Below, one piece after another: positions 1 through 8,661 of a stretch of DNA of 25,000 nt. Positions within the stretch are counted from its first letter, which is position 1. Each line of letters begins with the position of its first letter. Position numbers and translations under genes: made by a program. This DNA comes from Plakobranchus ocellatus (taxonomy: Eukaryota > Mollusca > Gastropoda > Plakobranchidae), in the NCBI GenBank assembly GCA_019648995.1, contig BLXT01002163.1:153657-178656 (forward strand). The letters run 5' to 3'. The notes under the pieces are model-generated. The model worked only from the letters and a program-made list of their open reading frames with translations. It was not told the origin of the DNA and did not search any database.

Positions 1-306
1 CTTTTTTTTTTTTTGAAAGATGATGGCTTTGGATAATCAAACCTTATCAGTCACATATTTTACCATATAGAGCGGGTTACAATTAGCCTCATATTTTTTT
101 TGGTTTTGTTTTTTTTTCTGAAAATATTTTTTTTAACTTAAACCTTTAAAGTTCATTGACAGTGTGGGCAAAATGATGATAATGATGATGATACAGGAAA
201 AAAAAAGAACTTTATAATGTGAGGGTCTGGACACAAGCAAGAAACTAATGCAAATATAATTGAGATTGAACGATTGTGAACAGATCGATTACTATTTATT
301 TTTCAG
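1..306 (+). other. 3' part of an intron of gene 1
   Basis: AT-rich noncoding sequence with a 13-T run at the left edge, a second T-rich stretch near 95-135 and a short GAT/GATGAT run near 174-193. It ends in a pyrimidine-rich acceptor, ttatttttcag, with AG at 305-306. An in-frame TAA at 257-259 stops the reading frame just upstream, so coding must enter by splicing after that point. No coding exon is visible in it. Confidence 0.7.
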
Positions 307-3300
307 TTTGCTTTGCTCCGGTGATTCGGCAGATGTAGATAGAAACCCCGAAAATGCCCGACTCTTGCCGGAGACAAATGCTTCCCACCATGGGGAATGT
401 GCGAGGGTCTCACAAGAAAAAAGGCTGAAAACATTTCATGATATGAGACTGCATCAGGAAAGCTTTCACAAAACACCTTACGGTTTACGGGGTTCCAAAA
501 ACCTCAAGCGCATAAAAAATGGCCGCAGAGACATATCCAACTGTGCGGGCGCTCAGAATGATTGCGAAATTCCAAAAAGTCTAACGATACCTCCTTTCCT
601 TGGAAATGGTCGAGACTGGTCCAGTGCCAGCGAGGATTCCGTGGATCCATCTTGTCTCCACACACCACGTCAAATACATCTCTGCCGGAAAGAAACGGCA
701 AAACAGGATGTTGGTATGTCTGAACATGAAAAAGTGCAAGGCTCTACAATAAAAAGAAATATCAAACGCAATCTTCAAAAAGGTTGCATGCCGGTTGGAA
801 GTCTACAGACGCGCGCCAAAACTACTGACCCGTTCAAGGATACAAGTTGTGACGAAATGAGTGTGCCTAACAGGAATTCAAATAGGATACATGGCAAAAT
901 AAGAATGTCAATCGAGAGAGTCACTTCTGCACAGTCGAAACTCGGCGTTGCTGTAGACCGAAATTGTAATAAGCACAAGAGTGGGGTAAAGCGTCAGTAC
1001 ACCTACACAAGATCAAGTAAGGAATTGCACCGAAAGATCGCGGAGAGAAAGAAAGAAGAAAGAAAATGTTTTCTCGTACAGCTGAAGCGTTTGTATGCCC
1101 ATGATATCAGCATGAGAGGATCCCTGTCTAAAGACCTACTCAATTTAACCCCTGGTGCTGCGGAGGAAAGTGCCAAGGAGAAAAGCTCATCAGACGTAAC
1201 ATCAATGACAATGGGAGATATCATTCTTTACCGCACCATGTCGCAACGCTTCAATGAAGGCAATACCCTTTTATCCACACTTGCGACAATGGCAGGAGCA
1301 ACTTTACGACAGCCATCTCCCCAAAAAAGTATCCTCAAACCGCCACCCCAAACTAGGTTGGATGAGACGACTGGTGACAGCTCGTCCTTGGTGGGTGACA
1401 CCGTGGATGTTTCTCGCTCGTCGAGAACGAAGGGTAAAAAGAGCACGAAAAGGGCCGGTAAAAAGGCCAAAAAAAGAAGAGAGAATATGCAAGTTAAACG
1501 TCCAAATGCAGCTCACGAAAAAATACAAGCCGATGGACAAAATATGAGGAAGAGCAAACAGAAAACAAAGAATATAGAGACGACTGCAAAAGCAAAAGGC
1601 AAGCTGCCCGCGGCTAAAACACTTGAGGAAACCAGTGGTGTTGTGCAAGATAATGGGGACTTTCGCTCTATGGCTACAGCTGGGGTTACGCAGGAAATAT
1701 CATCGAAAGGTCAGGCGCAGGCTTCAAAGGCTTCCGAGTCGTTTAGCTCCCTTGCAACTGATATTTATGTGCCAGCAGGTCTAGACAGCGAGATTTGTGT
1801 CATTGATGGAGAAGAGTCGAAAGGCGCTGCCTCCCTTGCTGTTAACGGAGAAACAAAAGTCGGCGATGTTACAGGTGTTATCCAGGAGAAAACAGCCGTT
1901 AGTAGTGATGCCCGTGGACAAGAAACGAAAAAGGGAATGCACAAAGGCAGCAAGGCATCGGATGAGAACGCTAAAGCTGAAAGCCACGACGGTAAAGAAT
2001 CTAGCGGGCCCGAGTGGAGATCGGCGGGGTTAGTCAGCCATACAAAGGCCAAGTCTTTAATAAAAAGGCCGGTGTCGTGTGACCCGCATAGCAAAGCGCA
2101 GGCTTCCTCAGTTTGTCCTTACTTCGATAGAAAAACTGAGGCGACTTCTGTCTGTGAGTATTTTGACTTTGAACGACCGAAGCAAAGGTTTACCTTTGGA
2201 GATACCTGCTGCACTCAATTCCCGTACCAGTCTCTACTCTCCTCCCCGTGCACTGCAAGAGGAAGGGGGGTGCCTGCTATTGACAACTCTTGCGACCAAG
2301 CGAATAGACGTGCGGCTTCAAAACTTGAGGGGAGCAGGGTGTGCAGGAATTGGATCAGAGAAAGAGAAGTGAAAACAAGTTTGAGTGATCGTTGCGTTTA
2401 CACAACTCTACGTTGCGGACCGTTCCCAAATGATTGTGGACAGTCAGGCACGGGGAGAAGGTGCAAATCTCTCATAGATCAACATGATCAGAAACAAAAA
2501 ATGTACAGGTATACAGAGTCAAAAAAGTTCAGAGGCAAAAAAACTGAGCTAGGAGACATCGGGGATCATATCGCTAGATATTGTCAAACTCACGAAGGAG
2601 AGCCCAAATATTTCGATGCTCACAAGAAATTTTCGAAATTGGAAAAAGAAAGCATTGAAAAACATTTGAAACGTTTTCAGAAGGCAGGATTGTTGAGCAC
2701 GCCTCACGAGGCTTACTTTTGTAGAAGAACATTTAGTAGCGGGTTCCCCAGGTACAAAGTCACAATGCCTTTTCGCTGTGCATACGAAACGATGCGCAAG
2801 AAGGAGGAATGTGAGTGTCATTCCTCGGCCACTCTGACAAGCGATCAACAAGTCGTCAAAGACAAGGAAATGAAAGTTGAGGAAAAGCAAAATGAATCAA
2901 TAGGCACCAGATGTGAAAAGAAGGAGGATGGAGGAAACGATTTCTCACAGAGCCTTCCTGCAGTGGAACAAACGAATGCGGTGGTTAACACTAAAGCTGG
3001 GCGATTGGCGGGTGATGTAGAAGTCACATCAACGGCATTGAAGACGAAAAGAGGGGAGACCTCTAACAAAAGATATGATGGTTGGGGAGCTGGTCGAGGC
3101 TGCTACCGAGAAAACGCGTGGTGGTCTGCTGTTCCCACAGACACACTCTACAAGTGCGATTTAAAATTCCGCCCCGACTGGAAAATGGACAAAACATCTT
3201 TTTCACCGGGAAAAGAAGTGGAGAAAGGCTTTGTTAGCAGACGCAAAATGGAAAGGGAAGCAACTTGCTTATCTGAAAGAGAACATTTCTGGCTTCCCTT

Positions 3301-4732
3301 TTCATGTGTAAATGCTCAAAGAGATCATAAACCAGAAACTCCCTATAAACAACCCACTTTCAAGCCAAAAGCTGCTGCCACTGGCAAATCAAAGGGGAAA
3401 GAGAAGCCCGCGTCTTCAATATGCGGTTCATGGTTTCTGACAAAACCTGCTTTAGATTGCGTTTCCCAGTCCTCGGAGAGCAAGAGCTTGTCATCTCCCC
3501 CGCACTATGGTTCCAGATATGATTACTGCAAACTCAGCCCACGCTCGGGCCGGCAGCATCAAACCGATACAGATTCTTCAGTGTCTGCCGAGAGAAGGAA
3601 ACGGAGGTTTAAAACATCAGCAATGAGTGACAAAGAGCAGAAACGGAGAATTAAAACATCAGCAATGAGTGACAGAGAGCAGGAACGGAGAATTAAAACA
3701 TCAGCAATGAGTGACAAAGAGCAGGAACGGAGAATTAAAACATCAGCAATGAGTGACAAAGAGCAGGAACGGAGGATTAAAACATCAGCAATGGGTGACA
3801 AAGAGCAGGAACGGAGAATTAAAACATCAGCAATGAGTGACAAAGAGCAGAAAAAACAAGTTTCGTTTAATTTTACTCATCCATTCTTGTGGTATACACC
3901 TTGCCATGACCTGCTCCATCAAGACTTGCTCAGCGAATACTCCTCAGGATCCAGATCCAAAGCCGGCAAGGACGCGCCAGATGCCAAATCTGTCGAGGCG
4001 AAGATTCAAAAGACGCCGAGAGTTGCAAGCGCAACGCCACGATCAAAGGTAACATCAGCATTGCGCTTTCATAAAAATAAACAGGTAATTAGAAAACCAA
4101 ATCTGATCAGTGGAAAGCAAGCCATGGCTTCACCAAAACACCGCCGATCGCCGTGCGTGAAATGTGCCCGTTTGCCGGCACCAAAGACCAAATCTGGGCC
4201 CAGTCCCTCCGGCAAGAGCGCCACGGCGAAAAGCAGCGCCAAGAGCAAAGACAGTGGATCTGAATGTGAGTGTGTCTGCCCAGAAGCTTATCGCCAGTCA
4301 GACGATTGCTTCCCCACGCAGTGCGAGGCAAACACCTGGGACATTTGCGGTGATTTCTCTCGGGATGCCTGCCTCTCTTCTTTTCATTTTGAAAGAAAAT
4401 CCCTGGGCTTGGGCAGAACGCAGTACGATGACCTCAACTTGAGGATTGCCTACCCACGTTCCACTTTTTGGAGGCGACCCTTGCGGGTGGATTACAACAG
4501 CTCCAATCGTTTCCCTCGGCGCCACCACCAAAATTCTGTGTTACACACCAAAAGCAGTGACTCGTTTTCCTTGTCTCTCTCCACGGCGGAACGCTACCTG
4601 AAGGCTGGCTATCCAACATACCAGCATAAAGCCCCCAGATTCAGCACAGTTCAAAGACCCACGTATATGGACAACTTTCTCTTACGCTCGTACAACACTG
4701 ATTTCCATCGTCCGTGGTTCAAAGCCAATTGA
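307..4732 (+). CDS. Gene 1, terminal coding exon: large basic low-complexity protein, unknown function
   Basis: One uninterrupted frame of about 1,475 codons ending in TGA at 4730-4732. There is no ATG near the left end (first in-frame ATG at 443). The acceptor at 305-306 fits, so this is read as a last exon entered in phase 2; an alternative acceptor at 330 is weaker. The protein is rich in Lys, Ser, Arg and Glu and looks largely disordered. Visible elements are: a charged helical segment (about nt 1018-1095); a nuclear-localisation-like cluster KGKKSTKRAGKKAKKRR (about nt 1430-1482); a twinned motif VCPYFD/VCEYFD (about nt 2115-2170); a more compact block with KHLKRFQKAGL (about nt 2600-2790); six 14-residue repeats (3599-3850); a Cys-rich CECVCPE patch (about nt 4264-4285); and an aromatic/Arg-rich C-terminus. 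I do not recognise a family. Nuclear location is only inferred from the basic clusters. Upstream exons lie outside the window. Confidence 0.85.
3599..3850 (+). repeat. Six tandem 42-nt coding repeats (14 aa each)
   Basis: Six consecutive 42-nt units inside gene 1 encode variants of ERRIKTSAMSDKEQ. The copies differ at only a few positions (Phe/Ile, Lys/Arg, Lys/Glu, Ser/Gly) and are nearly identical at DNA level, synonymous sites included. This suggests recent duplication or homogenisation. Each unit is a multiple of three, so copy number can change without a frameshift. Each unit carries a basic RRIKT stretch followed by SDKE, an acidic-directed (CK2-type) phosphosite consensus. Confidence 0.97.
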
Positions 4733-4870
4733 AAAGCCCTGTAATAATTTGTCGCCATCATGAGGAGCACGAGACATTTGAAGAGATGCACGCGCATGCC
4801 TAGTTCAAATATGTAATCATCTTCATAACTTTGAATGGAATATTAAAGAAAAACAATAATATATAATTCA
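4733..4870 (+). terminator. 3' UTR and polyadenylation signal of gene 1
   Basis: After the TGA stop, an AT-rich trailer contains ATTAAA at 4842-4847, the most common variant of AATAAA, about 110 nt past the stop. A short 3' UTR with cleavage near 4855-4880 is inferred; the cleavage site itself cannot be seen. T-rich sequence follows. Confidence 0.6.
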
Positions 4871-4921
4871 TAATACAAATGTTAAACGAATGGTCAGTAT
4901 TTTTTATGCCTGTATAAAAAA

Positions 4922-5215
4922 AAATCTATCTCTTCACTCTGTCTCTCTCGCAGTCTCTATATCGCTCTCTCTTTTTCTTTCTCTTTCCGAATTTCACACT
5001 CTCTCTCCCTCTCTCTCGATCTCTTATGTTCTTTCTCCCTCCCTTCTTATGTCTGTCTGTCTCTTAATTTCTTCTTCTAAGGCTGTTCTTTGAGTTTCGC
5101 TTCGCCGCCTTCTCTCCCCTCCCCACCCCTCCCCCTTTTTTTTACTCTTTTTCCACTCCTTCTATAATTTATTTAACTTTGTCTATCTGTTTTTTTTCTT
5201 TTTTATCTATTTATC
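4922..5215 (+). repeat. Pyrimidine-rich (CT)n-type simple sequence
   Basis: About 290 nt strongly biased to C and T on the + strand, with imperfect TCTC, CTTT and TCTG runs and one CCCCTCCCC-type patch near 5115-5135. It is low-complexity intergenic DNA. Open frames across it are a product of composition. Confidence 0.85.
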
Positions 5216-5283
5216 TATCTACCTACTTACCTGCTTGCCTACCTAATAGGCCATCTACATACCTATTGACATTTCAATATTTT

Positions 5284-5284
5284 G

Positions 5285-5356
<72 letters not shown>
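5284..5356 (+). repeat. (TATC)n tetranucleotide microsatellite
   Basis: About 18 near-perfect tandem copies of the tetranucleotide TATC/TCTA, flanked by degenerate copies from about 5200 to 5430. This is a typical polymorphic microsatellite in intergenic DNA. Confidence 0.97.
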
Positions 5357-5429
5357 CCTATTTACTAATTACCATATCACTATTTCTATCTATTCATTAT
5401 CTAGTATCAATTATTTCATCTATTTGTCT

Positions 5430-5820
5430 ATACTGCATGTCTCTCTGTCTATTTTTTTTTAACTGTTGGCCTGTCCGTACCGTTTAAATAAACATATAAC
5501 GGGCCTTTATTTTCACAGCCATGCTAAAAACAATGTGTATCAAAAAGTCAAGATACTGTCACCCTGCAGCACAAGGGTAAAGAACTAAGGAAAAACTTGC
5601 TCACTAACTAGCGGCCTATATTGCTTCACAAATGCTATAAGTACACAATAATTTCAAAAGCGATCACTTCATGTCTGAGTAAGGTCTAGCCATAAATATT
5701 TAAAGGAAAATCAAACAGGGTTGTTTTTTTTTTTCAGAAGAAAAACATTCTACAGCCATTCAAGAAATAGATGATGCGAAATAGAAATGACTTAAAGTAA
5801 GAAAAAAAGACGCTTCAGTC
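5430..5820. other. Intergenic AT-rich DNA, nothing recognised
   Basis: No convincing ORF, RNA gene or further repeat structure is seen between the microsatellite and the LINE fragment. An AATAAA-like string near 5487 (aaataaac) has no associated coding frame. Confidence 0.5.
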
Positions 5821-5825
5821 TTGGC

Positions 5826-6090
5826 TATAGATTGTTGCAAGCGTTTGACTCGATTTGAACTAGCCTAATTTCACGGATGCTTAAGTTATATAATCTTGGT
5901 GAAAACTTTCAAGAGATCGATCAAATTTATGCTCACGGATCGCAAAGCGAACATGAAAAATGGATTGACATATTCTGGTTGTTTTATATTGTAAAGAAGA
6001 GTGCATCAAGGATGCCCAGTATCCTCTATAGTGTTCACAATCAAAGATATCGAGAAAGCTAGGAAATACCAGTATCTATTTTAGAGAGAG
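5826..6090 (+). mobile_element. Decayed LINE (non-LTR retrotransposon), reverse transcriptase fragment
   Basis: Three pieces fall in the order expected of a LINE reverse transcriptase. At 5830-5858 the DNA reads D-C-C-K, then a one-base slip, then F-D-S-I followed by a stop; this resembles the catalytic DxxKAFDSIxW box. At 5879-5960 comes LKLYNLGENFQEIDQIYAHG, like the LxxFGFxxxFxxWIxxLY linker. At 6001-6060, in another frame, comes VHQGCPVSSIVFTIKDIEKA, matching the RQGCPLSPLLF box. Frameshifts and stops show that it is dead. The spacing between the boxes (about 52 codons) is close to that of L1-like enzymes (about 60). The family within L1-like elements cannot be fixed by eye. Confidence 0.6.
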
Positions 6091-6239
6091 GACAAACAAA
6101 TGATTTATGAAGGCCCATGTGGATCTTATTCAGTCCTAACTATACCGATTTTCTCTACAAAGCAACTAAGTCAAATTAAATCATCGTATTAATGAAAAAA
6201 AAATATTTCCGATTGTTTAAAACAGTTTTTAAAATCTAA

Positions 6240-7905
6240 TTTCTGATGATGAGCATGCCACGTTGGCTAAAAACATTGATAGCGCCTTAGATCTCTAGCT
6301 TGTCCGCAATTCACTATATTATATTTTGGCAAAGATCTATCAATAGATTTGATTTCTCCATTTTACATCAAAAATTTTCAATTGTGTAGAGTTACTAGCT
6401 CTAGGCATTTGTCAGGACAAAAAAAAATGAAAGGTGCCGAAGAACGGAGTATTGACTCGATCGATCATAGAATTCTTTTAAATCGTCGTTGTCAGTCCTA
6501 AGGAATCAGAGAATGTTCTGCACTGGATCAGCTCATACTCAACTGACCAGATGAAGTAAGCCTTATAACTGGTCATTCAACCTGCTTGTTTTACTTCAAA
6601 CCTTGGTTCTTCAAGGTTCTATTCTTGGTCGTGTTCTGTGTACATTGTACCCAAAACTTTTTAGCTCCAGTTTTTACGGTTACAATTTTCATAATTATAT
6701 TAAACTACTTCGGATTTGCATCATGTTTCCATTCGACAATGAATCATAAGAAAGACACACAAATCTGCTTGCTTTTTTTTTCTCCAGATGAAATAACTCC
6801 ATTCTTTAATTTTTTTTATATGCATGATGAAATTATGCAAATCTGCACTACCGAAATAACTTAAGAATCTTTAACATGATTCTGTGGAAATTGAATGAGA
6901 ATACCAAATTAAAACCTATATAAATGAATTCAAAAAGGCAGTATATACATCAAATTTTTTTTCAAAAAAAAAAGGTAACTTCAAATAGGCGGACTCATTC
7001 TTTTAACTCTCAATATTCTCAAACAATACAACCAACCATTTAAATTTGAATAACACTTGGTTTACTGAAGAATATTTCGCTGGCTTCATCAGAACAAAAA
7101 AAAAAGACAATGTGTGCGGAATTTGTATTTTTTTTCTTGGTTCGTATTATACCAAACGAATCTTAAGATGGAATGCAGTTATGCCAGGAAATTTTCACCC
7201 CGGTTGATTATCAATCAGAAGAAGAGAGATTATGTGCCACCCTCTTTTGCATTGTGAGATCGAGTATAGAATATTATTTTTGCAAGTATTACTTGTGTGA
7301 TCAAGAACAAATTTGCATCCGTTATGTGATAATGGTTATGTGAATATTTAGAATATTTAGAATTTAAAATATTTTCTGAAGTTCTTGTTTGCGCACAGTC
7401 TGTACATTTTAAAATGATAAGCTTTCTCTGACAAAGGGCCTCGAAAACGGCTTTCTTATGATGGTTCACATTGACGCATTGGATGGGCAAGTGGAGATAA
7501 GTAGGTCATGCCAGTCACATTAAGTTTCCAGAATTTTGATTTAAAAACTGTTCCAGACCTTCAGAAGCATTGGCTAAAAGGTTGAAAATTGCAGACTTTT
7601 ATAAAGTGGATATGGTTTCTTTGAATAGGAAATCGATAGAAATTGACTGGAATTAGATTTACATGGGCTTTTATCAAGGCTTGGTTGTCTATCCTTTTAA
7701 AAATAGATGTTGGTTTTTTTTCTGAACTGTCGTCAAACCCTCTTTTTAGGTCTGAATCTTTGTAATACAAATATAATCATTGGAGTTGAGTAAATGTAGG
7801 GCACAGACTCTCCCGGACATACAATGTATTAAAATTAATTTAAATGGGCCTAACCTTCTATACCAGATTCTTTATCGTAATATAGTTGTAGATAAGCAAG
7901 ATCAT
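6240..7905 (+). mobile_element. Possible downstream remains of the same LINE
   Basis: Weak, frameshifted resemblances continue on the same strand. SDDEHATLAKNIDSALDL (about 6243-6296) sits where a YADD-box region would be expected. NTNIIIGVE (7764-7790), just after SESL in another frame, resembles the SLWYNSNIxIGG segment of L1-like C-termini. LLYQILYRNIVVDKQ (about 7855-7900) resembles the IYNIL region that follows it. The distance from the RT box (about 2 kb) suits L1-like ORF2. The stretch also holds AT-rich DNA with no other recognisable gene. This is an inference from degenerate similarity and may be partly chance. Confidence 0.25.
7063..7092 (-). ncRNA. Hammerhead-ribozyme-like core, probably a degraded retroelement relic
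   Basis: The minus strand reads CTGATGA (7092-7086), a 7-nt AGCCAGC segment, then GAAA (7078-7075). The two constant boxes of the hammerhead core are intact and correctly ordered. The helix II segment is only GC/GC across a 2-nt gap, and a stable helix III is not evident, so activity is doubtful. Minimal hammerheads of this kind are known in Penelope-like elements and retrozymes. Confidence 0.25.
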
Positions 7906-7940
7906 CAATCAGGAAGCACTACAAACAATATAAAACCTAA

Positions 7941-7970
7941 GATCCAAAGGATGCAATGGTAACTGAATTG
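7941..7970 (+). repeat. Dispersed direct repeat, copy 1
   Basis: A 30-nt segment (GATCC, a 4-nt variable part, GATGCAATGGT, 2 variable nt, CTGAA) recurs exactly 430 nt downstream with 22 of 30 positions matching. The copies are probably fragments of one transposable-element family. Confidence 0.5.
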
Positions 7971-8063
7971 ATATATGGAGTAAAGACAAAAGAAAACAAT
8001 TGCCAATTTGATGTTATATAGAATAAACCGTACTCACAGTTTTAATTAACACAAATAGATAAT

Positions 8064-8094
8064 GAAACGTTTCGCAGTATGTGTTTCTTCAGTG
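8064..8094 (-). ncRNA. Second hammerhead-like fragment, degenerate
   Basis: On the minus strand CTGAAGA (8092-8086; one change from CTGATGA) is followed by GCGAAACGTTTC (8075-8064), which contains the palindrome AAACGTTT. The CGAAACGT end is typical of hammerhead motifs in Penelope-like elements. The helix II segment cannot pair well. It is in the same orientation as the motif at 7063-7092. Confidence 0.15.
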
Positions 8095-8370
8095 TAAAAA
8101 AAACTTAAGTAGATCATAGTCTGTAATAGAAATTAAACTCTTAAATCAAGCAATATAAATGGTAGATAGGGTATCGATCAATCAATACAACATTTGATTG
8201 ACATATAAGATAAAACAATGAATTGATTTTCTTTTATACCAGCATTTTAACATGACTATATATTAATCTTTCTATGTTTGAGATGGTGCTTCCCTCTATC
8301 TATACCTTCATCATCAAATAAAAAAAAAATGTATACAAATGCCGTACTCCCAGATATAAATAGTTCTAAA

Positions 8371-8400
8371 GATCCTGAAGATGCAATGGTGGCTGAAGGA
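8371..8400 (+). repeat. Dispersed direct repeat, copy 2
   Basis: This is the partner of 7941-7970. The same neighbourhood repeats other short strings: cttcatcatcaaa near 8307 and again near 8429, and a ccgtactc-cag string near 8026 and 8343. That supports a patchwork of related element pieces between 7.9 and 8.45 kb. Confidence 0.5.
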
Positions 8401-8483
8401 AATGAAATAGATTAACATACTATAATTACTTCATCATCAAAATTAAAATAATATTATCTAAAACATTATTCTCGAAACCAAAA

Positions 8484-8661
8484 CGTCAGAATGTTCTTTT
8501 GACTTGTGACGTCGTTTCCATGTGTGCGCCTTTTTAACCTATCATGGCGGCTTTAACACAAACAAGAGGCCGTAGATTATTAATGAAGATTTCTCCTAAA
8601 TAATGAAAGGGTTGTGCTGAAACATGAGGCCAAAATGTAAGTGGATTTGAGGTTATGCGTA
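8484..8661 (+). promoter_or_regulatory. Putative promoter/5' leader of gene 2 with CRE-like site and short upstream ORFs
   Basis: TGACGTCG at 8507-8514 differs by one base from the palindromic CRE (TGACGTCA). A CGTCA half-site lies at 8484-8488. Local base composition rises from AT-rich to mixed here. Between this and the chosen start there are several short ORFs: 8520-8537 (5 codons), 8544-8603 (19 codons, MAALTQTRGRRLLMKISPK), 8603-8620, 8624-8650, a minimal ATG-TAA at 8635, and 8655-8681, which overlaps the start. No TATA box was identified. The transcription start site is unknown, so some of these may lie outside the mRNA. Confidence 0.35.

Noticed and set aside
260..306. ORF extension of gene 1 upstream to 260
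   Set aside because: It begins with TTG, not ATG, directly after a TAA. The segment ends in a good splice acceptor, so it is intron.
3559..3843. Minus-strand frame of repeated LILRSCSLSLIADV-type units
   Set aside because: Antisense shadow of the 42-nt repeats in gene 1. A repeat unit divisible by three keeps any stop-free frame open.
5179..5487. Plus-strand frame of Tyr/Leu/Ser/Ile repeats
   Set aside because: It is a translation of the TATC microsatellite.
6586..6864. 92-codon hydrophobic frame in the intergenic region
   Set aside because: Phe/Ile-rich translation of AT-rich DNA with no homology-like pattern, splice or promoter support.
8178..8201. 8-bp inverted repeat TCAATCAA/TTGATTGA
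   Set aside because: Short and AT-rich; expected by chance in sequence of this composition.
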